DNA from: Chrysochromulina tobinii
Lineage: Eukaryota; Haptophyta; Prymnesiales; Chrysochromulinaceae
Reading direction: 5' to 3'
DNA: 64,000 bases
Assembly: GCA_001275005.1 (NCBI GenBank)
Contig: JWZX01003269.1
Span: 39,780 to 103,779, forward strand
The position numbers and the translations under genes were made by a program. This document shows, piece after piece, positions 56,472 through 64,000 of this stretch. A model generated the notes under the pieces. The model was not told the DNA's origin and did not search any database. It saw only the letters and a program-made list of their open reading frames with translations. The first letter of the stretch is position 1. Each line of letters starts with the position of its first letter.

Positions 56472-57155
56472 GTTGAAAGCGGTCGTACGAAGGCCGTCGT
56501 CGAACGAGGAGATCGACGAGATTGCCGAAGAGAAGCCCCCGACTCGCCCCTCTCCCTGGCCTGCCTGGCCGCTAAACAAATAACAGCCCCGCAAGAGCCG
56601 CGCTAATCAAGTTCCTCAAGACCTCGAGACAAATCTGCAATTGCAAATCTGCTATCTGGGTGAATCTCTCTCTCTGATCCCGTCTGACCTCTGTGTCACT
56701 GTGGTGTCGCCGCGAGGCGGTGGGGGCGCGGGCGCGGCGTACGCGCGGCGCGGCGGCGGGCGGGCATGCTGATCACATGCCCTCCGAGTAGGCCGCAGGC
56801 GAGGCCGAGTGCCGCACGAGCAACGCACGAGTAACGCAGAAACGCACGAGGCCGGGGGGCGTGCGCCGGGGCGTTCGCGGGCGCGGCCACCTGAATCAGC
56901 CTGATGACCCCTTGGAAGAATCAAACTCCGCCGCGCGTGGGATGTACCTTTTTCGTAAACTTCTGCAAGCTCGGCATCAGCAAGCGAAGCACGGATGCAT
57001 CTAGCAATCTACCGATCGATATTTGACCCAGAAAAAATCGCAAGAGATCCAATGAAGAGATCGGCGGCCCATATATCGATAACAAAAATGTACACCGCCA
57101 CGCCAAGGTAGCGGCCGTCTGCGTCACATGTGACGGGCACAGGAGCGCGGCCTTT
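56472..57155. other. Intergenic, nothing recognised
   Basis: Contains a very GC-rich tract (56700-56790) and an AT-richer part. No supported gene. Confidence 0.4.
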
Positions 57156-57899
57156 TCACTCCTTGTAATCGTCCAGGATCGGGAACTCCACACCGTCTTC
57201 CTCCGGCAGAGCGTACCCATCGTCGAAAATGGCCGACATCATGCCTGCAAGCGGGTCGGCCTGCTCCGGCGAAACGTTGCCTAACTCTTGTGCGGCCTCG
57301 TCAGCTCGCTCCAGCGTAGCGAGAAGCGCGACCGCCTTCTTCATGTTGGGCATTTTCTCGCGCACGCCTGCAGCACGTGCCTCTGCGATCACACGCTCAA
57401 GCATGACCCGCGACGCGTCCGTCGAGTATTTGCCTGCGTCAGCGACTGCCTGTTTGAGCTGCTCGTCGGCGACGAGGGCGGGCGACGTCGCTTTCCCCGC
57501 GTTCTGCAGCATCTCGCGCGTCACGCCCTGGAAGGGCTGTCCCATCTTGCCTTGCCCTGCCCCTCCGGGCTGGAAGTAGTCAAAGCTGTCCTGATACTCC
57601 TGATACTCAGCCGCCTTGCGCTCGGCTTCCTCGCGCTTACGCGCCTGCTCCGCCTCGGCGGCCGCCAAGCGCGCGCGCTCCGCTGCCTCCCTTGCTTCCA
57701 CAATTTTCTGGTACCGCTCCCTCTCCTCCTCCTCACGCTTTTCCTTCGCCTGCACCCAGCGATTGCCGCCAAGTTGCATGACGATGACGCGCCGCTGGTG
57801 ACCCACCGTAGTGGCCTTCAGGGGTGTGAATCGCGGCTGCTGCAGCGCGTTCGCAAGTACCACATGGATCAGCAGAATCGCGTGTCGCAAGAGTATCAT
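57156..57899 (-). CDS. Coiled-coil protein with signal peptide, possibly plastid
   Basis: 247 residues from the ATG at 57899. A hydrophobic start (MILLRHAILLIHVVLANALQ) precedes a basic stretch (RFTPLKATTVGHQRRVIV), which resembles a bipartite plastid presequence. Residues about 50-110 form a charged coiled coil (EEEERERYQKIVEAREAAER). The second half is helical (DASRVMLERVIAEARAAGVR...MKKAVALLATLERAD) and ends with FPILDDYKE. I do not recognise the family. An upstream in-frame ATG at 58064 exists, but the extension is unlike a mature protein. Confidence 0.6.
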   Translation of the reverse strand: MILLRHAILLIHVVLANALQQPRFTPLKATTVGHQRRVIVMQLGGNRWVQAKEKREEEERERYQKIVEAREAAERARLAAAEAEQARKREEAERKAAEYQEYQDSFDYFQPGGAGQGKMGQPFQGVTREMLQNAGKATSPALVADEQLKQAVADAGKYSTDASRVMLERVIAEARAAGVREKMPNMKKAVALLATLERADEAAQELGNVSPEQADPLAGMMSAIFDDGYALPEEDGVEFPILDDYKE

Positions 57900-58110
57900 C
57901 CCCTTCCTTGTGCTTTCCTGGCACCTCGAATTTTTGTGCCCGAGACCGAAGACTATGCATCTTTCGTCTATGGACTCCTTGTAAGAGTAGAGTATCGTTG
58001 CCGTCATGGCAATTTTGAAGAGTTCTTCCCGTTCCGCGGAGAAAACTGGTGTGAAAGCCCACACCTAAGGCTCAGGACTAGGCCAGCCAGCGATCCACGC
58101 CAAGGGGCTG
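57900..58110. promoter_or_regulatory. Divergent upstream region
   Basis: A 211-bp gap between the coiled-coil gene start (-) and the small membrane ORF (+). No consensus element was recognised. Confidence 0.25.
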
Positions 58111-58233
58111 ATGCTGTATATTGCCTACGCCGCTGCCCTCGCGGTGATGGGCCTCATCGCTGGCGTGGGCTACTACTGGAAAAAGCAGCAAAGTGTCGAG
58201 ATATCTGATTCTTACGGACCTGCTTTGGGATAG
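58111..58233 (+). CDS. Small single-span membrane protein, 40 residues
   Basis: The ATG at 58111 is the first in its frame. The product begins MLYIAYAAALAVMGLIAGVG, one membrane helix, then YYWKKQQS and a short polar tail ending GPALG. Positive residues just after the helix suggest a cytosolic or matrix-facing C-terminus. It is below common ORF cutoffs. It may instead be the last exon of a spliced gene. The family is not recognised; organelle small subunits often look like this. Confidence 0.4.
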   Translation: MLYIAYAAALAVMGLIAGVGYYWKKQQSVEISDSYGPALG

Positions 58234-58741
58234 CGCCATCACAAAAGGACCATGATCACGTGCACATCTCTGTGTGTGCGTCAATGTGTCGGCACCATAG
58301 TACCGCCGATCTCTACCCATGCATAATATGTAGGCTCCGCACAAACGCGGTGCGGAGGCCGTGCCTGTGCGCGCCTACAGGATCTGGAAAGTGCACTGTC
58401 ACGCGACTGACGCATGTAAAACATCGTCGTATCTCTCTATACGGGGTTCTCAGTCATGACTCAAAGAATATTCACGCGGTGCAGTGGGCACACTCGAACG
58501 CGCGATGTACGCTACAATACAACCACCGCTGCGCCCGCGAACAAGAGTGTGCCGGAGCTTCCGACGCTCGCACACACCATGGAGGTGCGGATACGACGGC
58601 TTGGTATTGGTTGCCGGCAGAATGCGTATGCGACACCACAGCGCATATAGCGCCTCTGACTCATCATGAGACGTCTCGCCTCTCGATCGCTCACTCTCTC
58701 TCCGTCGTTGCCCGTCCCTCGCCGTTCGCCGCCCGAGGCTC
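58234..58741. other. Intergenic, nothing recognised
   Basis: Overlapping short frames only, without domain sequence. Confidence 0.4.
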
Positions 58742-60574
58742 TCAGTACGGGTTCATCAGCGCAGGGTTGTAGGCGGGGCGCTGCTGCAAGACGCTGATCG
58801 TCTCCGCATTGATCCCCTGGATGATGTTCAGGCACTCCTCGGCGACGGGCTCGAAGAAGGCCTCGCTTCCCTTGGTCTCGATGTACTCGGTGAGCACCCA
58901 GATGGTCTGCTCCTGATGTCTGATCTTGGCCTCGAGCTCATCGAGCGCCGTCGCCACGTCGTCCTTAGCTAGCTTGTCCTTCAGATCGTCGTGGTTCTTC
59001 TTCGCCTGCGCGGCACGCGCCTTGAGGGCGCCGATCTTGCCCTCGGCGTCGGCCTTGGCGGCGAGGGCGTCGCTGCGCTGCTGCGCTGCCTTGTGGCGGA
59101 GCGCGTTCAGGTCCTCGTACACGACGAGCTCCTCCTCCATGGCCTTGAGCTTCTCCTCGAGCTGGACGATCTCGGCGCCGATCTTCTCGTCGAGGGTCTC
59201 GATCTTCTCGAGCTCGGTCTTGCGCTGAGCGAGCTCGCGCTGAAGGCGCTCCGAGGTGGACACGGACTGGTCCATCGCGTCGCGCTTGAAGTCGAGGTCG
59301 CTTTTCATCTCGGCCAGCTTCTCGTCCGTCATATCTCCCGAGGTCTCCTGCATCGCGAGCTTGCGCGAGATCGACTGGAGCAGCTGCACCACCTCCTCCT
59401 GCGCCTTCTCTGTCTTGGCGACCTCCTTGGCCTTCGTCGCATCGAACGTGTCGATGAGCTCGCTCATCTCCTTGTCGCGCTGGTACAGCTCCTGGTACTT
59501 TTGAGCCTTCGGGTCGTTGGCCTCTGTCATATCGCTCTGGAGCTGCGCGAGCCGCTTCTTGCCCGCGCGGATGGCCTCTTGGGCCTCGGAGAGTCGCTTC
59601 TCGGCCTCGGCGATCTGTGCGTTGTCGGCCTTGACGCGCGCGAGCAGCTGCTCGCGCTGCTCCTCCTCCGAGAGCTGCGGCCCGTCTAGCTCGCCCTGGA
59701 GGCTCTTGTGCAGTCGATCGAGCCGTACGAGCTCCTCGCGCAGCCGGAATGCCTTGGAGCGCATCGGATCGCGCTGCAGGGCCATCTCCATCTCGCGCGT
59801 GCGCTCCTCGAAGAAGCGCAGGTCACTCTGCCGCTTGGGCAGCTCCTGCAGTGAGAGCACATGCTGCTTCTGGCTCAGCTTGAGGAAGTTCTCCTTGAGC
59901 GACGGGTCGATCGCCTCGAGCTTGGCCGCGAGTTCCTCCTGATGGCGCATCAGCTGGTGCTCCACGTCGCGCGCCTGTGTCTCGAGAGAGTTGCGGTGCT
60001 GGAAGAGCTCGTCTACGCGCTGCCGGTCGGCCTGGTTCGTCTGCGCCAGCGCGGCCGCCTCCTCGTGCACCTCGTCCACCTCCCGGTGCGCGCGCGTCCG
60101 GTCGAGCAGCAAGTTGTAGTCGGCCAGCTGCCCCTGCAGCGCGCGCATATCGTTCGTGAGCGCCTCGTACTTGCGTTCAAGCTGCCCGTATGCGGCGTTG
60201 TCCTTCTGCCCCTGCTCGATGGTCCCCTTGAGCGTCTGGATCTCTCGCTGGATCTCCGTGCACTTGGCCCGCAGCTGCGACAGCCAGTAGGACTGGTCCT
60301 GGATCTGGCGCGCTGGGCCATTGCCCGCGGTGCGCAGGCCCGAGAGCCCCTGCTGCGTGACCGGCCGGTCGGAGATGTTCATGCTCGTGTTGAGCCCCAC
60401 GCCCGACATGTTAATCGGCCCCTGCCGCGCCGTGCCCTGCCGCGAGCCCGGAGGCTGCCGCATGCCGGTGCCAGGGCGCATCCCCGTGCCCGGGCGCATC
60501 CCCGTGCCGGGGCGCATGGCCGCGCCCGGCGGCGGACCACCGCTCGGACGCCCGCGCGATTCGGGACGGTCCAT
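58742..60574 (-). CDS. IFT74: Intraflagellar transport protein IFT74
   Basis: 610 residues. IFT74 pairs with IFT81 in the IFT-B core that carries tubulin into growing flagella. A basic, Gly/Pro/Arg-rich N-terminus contains tandem GMRPGT units (four copies) and a later SNISDRPVTQQGLSGL-like region. Then comes the conserved QSYWLSQLRAKCTEIQREI and continuous coiled coil to about residue 590, including YEALTNDMRALQGQLADYNL, the family's most typical stretch. The end (FFEPVAEECLNIIQGIN) also matches. Acidic tubulin tails bind the basic N-terminus in studied homologues. The frame opens with TTG; the ATG at 60574 was chosen. It implies the organism builds flagella. Confidence 0.9.
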   Translation of the reverse strand: MDRPESRGRPSGGPPPGAAMRPGTGMRPGTGMRPGTGMRQPPGSRQGTARQGPINMSGVGLNTSMNISDRPVTQQGLSGLRTAGNGPARQIQDQSYWLSQLRAKCTEIQREIQTLKGTIEQGQKDNAAYGQLERKYEALTNDMRALQGQLADYNLLLDRTRAHREVDEVHEEAAALAQTNQADRQRVDELFQHRNSLETQARDVEHQLMRHQEELAAKLEAIDPSLKENFLKLSQKQHVLSLQELPKRQSDLRFFEERTREMEMALQRDPMRSKAFRLREELVRLDRLHKSLQGELDGPQLSEEEQREQLLARVKADNAQIAEAEKRLSEAQEAIRAGKKRLAQLQSDMTEANDPKAQKYQELYQRDKEMSELIDTFDATKAKEVAKTEKAQEEVVQLLQSISRKLAMQETSGDMTDEKLAEMKSDLDFKRDAMDQSVSTSERLQRELAQRKTELEKIETLDEKIGAEIVQLEEKLKAMEEELVVYEDLNALRHKAAQQRSDALAAKADAEGKIGALKARAAQAKKNHDDLKDKLAKDDVATALDELEAKIRHQEQTIWVLTEYIETKGSEAFFEPVAEECLNIIQGINAETISVLQQRPAYNPALMNPY

Positions 60575-60928
60575 ACCGGCTGAGTGTTGCTGCGAGGAGG
60601 CACCGCGCACGGCGAGAGCTTGGGGCGCCGTTGGCGGCTTCAAGAGTCGTCGGTGTGTTCACTGTGAAACTATTGGCTGTGGGAAAGATGAGTTTCAAAG
60701 TTTTTCTTCTTTTCATACTTCGCCTCCACCTGGCCTGCACGCGTTTTTCTCCTTACATGAGGAGAGCTCGTTCCGGCAAACCTTACAGGTCCGCTGCTGG
60801 AACTGCTGCTGGAGCGGCAGCTGTTGTTGCGCTGATCCTCCCATCTGCTGCGCCGAGCCACCGACGTCCTCGCCCTCGCCCTGCACGGGAGAGGGCACCC
60901 TGGTCGCTGAGCACTCCGCCGTCAAGCC
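60575..60928. other. Spacer upstream of IFT74
   Basis: The 3' end of the F-box gene lies just beyond, on the same strand. A tgttgttgcgctgatcct-type tract near 60822 is CAG-rich on the minus strand. No gene is supported. Confidence 0.35.
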
Positions 60929-63472
60929 TTATTTGCGGCTCAGCGGCGCGGCGGCGATCGGCTGGCGCGCGTTACTCAGGATGTCGCACTGTTGCTTCAC
61001 GTCGTCTCGCGCCTTGCGGATGTCGGCGTGAGTGCACTCGTCGAGCGCGGTGAGCTGCGGCAGCGCGGTGAGCGCGTCGGCGAGCTGTTGCTCATCCCAG
61101 CGTTCCGCAGGCAGCCGCAGCACCTCGAGCTTGCGCAGCTTTCGCAGAGCCTCGAGAGGTCGAACGGTCTTGGTGATCGAGGCGCAGCCCGTGAGGTCGA
61201 GCCGCCTGAGCGAGTGCGCATGCATCTCGAGGGCCTCAAGCCACTCGTCCGTGACGATGGGTGAATGGGAGAGGTTGAGCTGCGTCATCGGAGGCACCTG
61301 GCGCCGGAGCAGCCGAAGGTCTGACGCGACCACGCTCGGCTCGTCGCTCGTCGCGCCGTGTTGGGCGCCACGGCTGACGTCGCACAGCTTCCAGCAGCAG
61401 CAGAGCGGGCGTGCGACGCCCGGATACGGTTCGCGTACCCACTCGGAGCGCAGCACGTCGCGTAGCATCGGCCGGCGCGCGCTGTCCGGGTGGAGCATAC
61501 GCAGCAGCAGCTGCTGCAGAGCAGGGGGGAAGACTGACGGGTCGGGTGGCCCTTGGTGTCCACCAGCCTGGGGAAGCGCTACCTGAGCCATGGCGGCCGC
61601 GGCGGCCGCGGCGGGATGCACCGGGACTGCGGTGGCCTGCGCGCGCAGCTTGTAGGGCTGGAGCACCATGCGCAGGAGCACCCGGCCGAGGTCACACACG
61701 TCCGCGGCGAAGAAGCTCCGCATGAGCAGCGCGTGCCTACGTGACGAGGGCGTCGCGTGCGCCAGGTCGACCTCGCCTGGGTGGCCTGTGATGAGGGTGC
61801 CCAGCCTCTCGTACGCTGCCCAACCCCACGCCAGCAGCTCTGTGAAGCTCCGCCCCCCTGCCGAGAGCTCGGCCATATTCTCGGCCATAATCTCGGCCAT
61901 ATGATCGGCCATATTATCGGCCATACCCGCCGGTCCGGCCGTCTGCGCCGCGTACGCTGCGATCGCCGCCGCGACCGTGCCCTGCAACAAGCCCGTCACT
62001 TGAGCCGCCACGCCCGCGGCAGCGTGAGGCTGCTCTGCGGGCACAGCGGTCGCAGCGGCCCCAGGCCCCAGGCCAAGCCCGTGGAAGCCGGGCGTCGTGC
62101 CGGGCGTCGGTTCCATGAGCGCCGTGTCGGGCAGCTCATCGAGCGCCTCGTCCAGCGGCTGGAGCAGCAGGGGCTCGACGGTGGCGCCGGCGTCGAGTGC
62201 GCGCAGCAGGGGCTCGACGGTGGCGCCGGCCTCGGGCGCCGGAGCCGCGGCGGTCGGTTGCGAGCCAGCTCTGGTGCGTCTCGCCTCGTGATCCATGCGC
62301 ACGTCGCGTGAGTGAGCCGCCGAAGGGCCCCGCTGTGGGGCGGGGGGCGGACCGAGGCTCTTGCACGCGTGCAGCATGTCGAGGAGCGCGTACGGCAAGC
62401 GAGACACGGCCGCTCGCTCGCCGAGCTCCGCATCGTGCTCCGCCGGGGAGGTCGTGCGGTTGCGGAACGGGTCGCGGAGCAGAACGGCGGGTAGGAGCAC
62501 GTTGCCGTGGAAAAAGCGCTGCGCGTGCACCGCCTGCACCGCGTGCGCGAGCTGACAGAAGATCGCATGCGCATGGGCCTCTTCCAACGGGCGGGGCAGC
62601 TTGAGCACGAGGTCGAGCGTCGTGTGAGTCGCTGGCTGCACCAAGTGGACGCTTGGGGGATCGGTCGCGGAGATGATGGCCTGCTGTACCGGCTGCAGGT
62701 GCGCCGATGTGGCGAGCGCGAGCGGCCCCCCCGATGCCACCTGGGCCGCGTACAGCCGCGACTGGTGCGCGTTGAGCGATCGTATCGTCACGCGGCCGCG
62801 CGTGTGGTGCGTGGCGACGTAGGTGGCGCCGCGCGCAGGCGGACGCTCCGCGAGGGGAGTGCCCGCCGCCGCGGTGCCCGACTCGCTGATCTCGCCGCAG
62901 ATCTCGTACGCGGCCAGATCGTCCACGAATCGGTCGATCTTGCCGATCGCCGGTGGCTCCGCGCACTCGAGAGGCCGGCAGCCACCAAACCGCTCGATGC
63001 GCGCGGCGGTCTCGAATAGCGTGAAGGCGTCCTCTTGAGGCATGGGCAGCGGGCTGCCGTCGGGACCGACGAGACGCCCCGATGCGCGCAGGTGAACCTC
63101 CCAGAGCGTGTGCATGCGCGACGCTTGGTACCACGCGGAGCAGACCGCGCCGGCTGAGGCAAGCTGCGCAGGCGATGGAACAAAGCGCAGCACGTGCTCG
63201 AGGAGCTCGGGATGGCCAAAGCACTCGTCGGACGGGCGTGAAAGGCATTCCTGCACATATTCGCCGCCCACGGAGTTGGAGAGATGCTGCCGTGTCGTGA
63301 ACTGGCAGGAGAGCGCCGTGCATGAGCGAGCCTGCATCAGCTCGCGCTTGCTCACGGTCGTGGAACCCACGTCCTCTTTGAGTCTCGGGAGGAGCTCGTC
63401 AAGGCTCTCAAGCCTTGCCTGCAGCTGAGCATGCAACTCGTCCGGGCCTGGGCGAGTCACTCGCTGCCACAT
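60929..63472 (-). CDS. F-box, degenerate protein-kinase fold and leucine-rich repeat protein
   Basis: 847 residues. The F-box lies near 85-125 (LLEHVLRFVPSPAQLASAGA VCSAW). The middle is a kinase-like fold: HAHAIFCQLAHAVQAVHAQR followed by FFHGNVLLPAVLL near 324, where the catalytic HRD-x-K-x-x-N is replaced by HGN and lacks the Asp. A long Ala/Pro/Met-rich insert with (N/H)MAE/D units follows. The fold resumes at ALLMRSFFAADVCDLGRVLL and ends LLLRMLHPDSARRPMLRDVL. A Cys run (CCCWKLC) and about three LRRs (MTQLNLSHSPIVTDEWLEAL, SLRRLDLTGCASI) close the chain. A substrate receptor of an SCF ligase with a pseudokinase binding module is inferred. The frame opens with GTG; the ATG at 63472 was chosen. 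Confidence 0.75.
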   Translation of the reverse strand: MWQRVTRPGPDELHAQLQARLESLDELLPRLKEDVGSTTVSKRELMQARSCTALSCQFTTRQHLSNSVGGEYVQECLSRPSDECFGHPELLEHVLRFVPSPAQLASAGAVCSAWYQASRMHTLWEVHLRASGRLVGPDGSPLPMPQEDAFTLFETAARIERFGGCRPLECAEPPAIGKIDRFVDDLAAYEICGEISESGTAAAGTPLAERPPARGATYVATHHTRGRVTIRSLNAHQSRLYAAQVASGGPLALATSAHLQPVQQAIISATDPPSVHLVQPATHTTLDLVLKLPRPLEEAHAHAIFCQLAHAVQAVHAQRFFHGNVLLPAVLLRDPFRNRTTSPAEHDAELGERAAVSRLPYALLDMLHACKSLGPPPAPQRGPSAAHSRDVRMDHEARRTRAGSQPTAAAPAPEAGATVEPLLRALDAGATVEPLLLQPLDEALDELPDTALMEPTPGTTPGFHGLGLGPGAAATAVPAEQPHAAAGVAAQVTGLLQGTVAAAIAAYAAQTAGPAGMADNMADHMAEIMAENMAELSAGGRSFTELLAWGWAAYERLGTLITGHPGEVDLAHATPSSRRHALLMRSFFAADVCDLGRVLLRMVLQPYKLRAQATAVPVHPAAAAAAAMAQVALPQAGGHQGPPDPSVFPPALQQLLLRMLHPDSARRPMLRDVLRSEWVREPYPGVARPLCCCWKLCDVSRGAQHGATSDEPSVVASDLRLLRRQVPPMTQLNLSHSPIVTDEWLEALEMHAHSLRRLDLTGCASITKTVRPLEALRKLRKLEVLRLPAERWDEQQLADALTALPQLTALDECTHADIRKARDDVKQQCDILSNARQPIAAAPLSRK
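61868..61925 (-). repeat. 12-bp coding repeat (atggccgagaat-type)
   Basis: Five tandem 12-bp units encode NMAD/HMAE/IMAE/NMAE steps in the F-box/pseudokinase gene. The first bases of each unit differ, giving the D/E and N/H/I alternation. Confidence 0.85.
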
Positions 63473-64000
63473 CCTTTGCCCGCGCGAGTCCCACCGCCAA
63501 GACACAGGAGAGGCGGCAGCCTCACACTTGTGTCAGAGTGCAATCTCTTGTGAACCGGACTTCCGCCCGGCGACCTCCCAAATCCGGTCGGATGTGCGCA
63601 AAGATATTCCTGCAAAGGGGGGTAAGACGACAAACCCGCGCAACACTATAGTAATCGGAGCGCTTCGCTGCACCGTGGCTCACCTCGGGCTCAGAACCTC
63701 CTGATTTGTCATTTTATAATCCTGAGTGTAAGTTGCATCGACCACGCACCGAGAGTCCGAGTGCGAGACGACGTACGAGGGGCGCGCCGAATCCCGAAAT
63801 CACACCGGAAACCAAGCCGGAAACAAAGACTTCCCAGGGGTGAACCTAAAACTGCTAAACATGTTCTAAGAGGGTAAGTGAGCAATTGGTTTACATATGT
63901 ATTGTTGGTTTAGTGCGAGCGGTAGGGGGGTCATTCCCCCGGTGGGGGTCCGTTAACCTGCTTACGGAACCTTCCTAGAGACCGGTAAGTGAGCTCCGTC
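63473..64000. other. Intergenic, nothing recognised
   Basis: No domain-bearing frame or RNA gene seen. The stretch is AT-richer from 63840 on and may hold upstream sequence of the F-box gene. Confidence 0.4.

Noticed and set aside
62136-63323. 395-residue overlapping minus-strand frame
   Set aside because: It is an Arg/Ala-rich shadow of the F-box/pseudokinase gene in another frame.

Overview
The window is GC-rich nuclear DNA from a eukaryotic alga. The reasons are: GT-AG introns of about 55 to 176 bp that restore conserved protein motifs (BTG/TOB, SGNH hydrolase, NDK, MBD and a membrane protein); eukaryote-only families (SNF2 remodeler, IFT74, BTG/TOB, AP2-like factor, 7TM GPR180-like receptor); and a Pol III tRNA-Ala gene. 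The NDK precursor has a signal peptide followed by an AF-type junction, as in plastid proteins of algae with a red secondary plastid. IFT74 implies a flagellate. A secreted proline-rich gene relic carries a Cys motif ending DCGPR that I associate with haptophytes and related algae. My best inference is a haptophyte; a pelagophyte or other chromalveolate alga is not excluded.

Layout: 0-5 kb has a SKP1-SAP-F-box-LRR fusion gene, an AP2-like factor, a decayed proline-rich secreted protein gene, a decamer repeat and a tRNA-Ala(AGC). 5-13 kb has a LYAR-type winged-helix protein, a two-repeat MYB protein, peptidyl-tRNA hydrolase, and a BTG/TOB gene divergent from a WD40 gene. 13-19 kb is a repeat-rich zone: a frameshifted LINE relic, a degenerate satellite of about 150-210 bp, and an FG-GAP remnant. 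19.9-21.8 kb is a two-exon SGNH hydrolase. 22.4-22.8 kb is a short direct-repeat array. 23-35 kb holds a PPP phosphatase with a predicted N-myristoylation site, a TerC membrane protein, a PP2C with a repetitive His-rich tail, an orphan three-exon membrane protein, a GPR180-like 7TM protein, a granulin-like membrane protein and a p25-alpha-like protein. 35-46 kb holds a 1710-residue PHD/SNF2/HTH/PHD/MBD/Tudor-like remodeler, phosphoglycerate dehydrogenase, an ankyrin-TPR-ankyrin protein with a one-base frameshift, and a coiled-coil protein. 46-64 kb holds a membrane metalloprotease with an internal EF-hand, a multipass protein ending in an R-S-E ADP-ribosyltransferase domain, an orphan membrane protein, a TPR prolyl-4-hydroxylase, plastid NDK, a coiled-coil signal-peptide protein, IFT74 and an F-box/pseudokinase/LRR protein.

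Genes are dense, mostly single-exon and often in head-to-head pairs separated by 135-230 bp, which suggests shared promoters. No operon or pathway cluster is evident. The most unusual items are domain combinations: SKP1 joined to an F-box, F-box joined to a kinase fold lacking its catalytic Asp, MBD and XRE-like HTH repeats in a SNF2 protein, an EF-hand and membrane spans inside a matrixin-like protease, and a membrane-anchored ART. Splice sites and starts were read by eye; no alignment or expression data were available.
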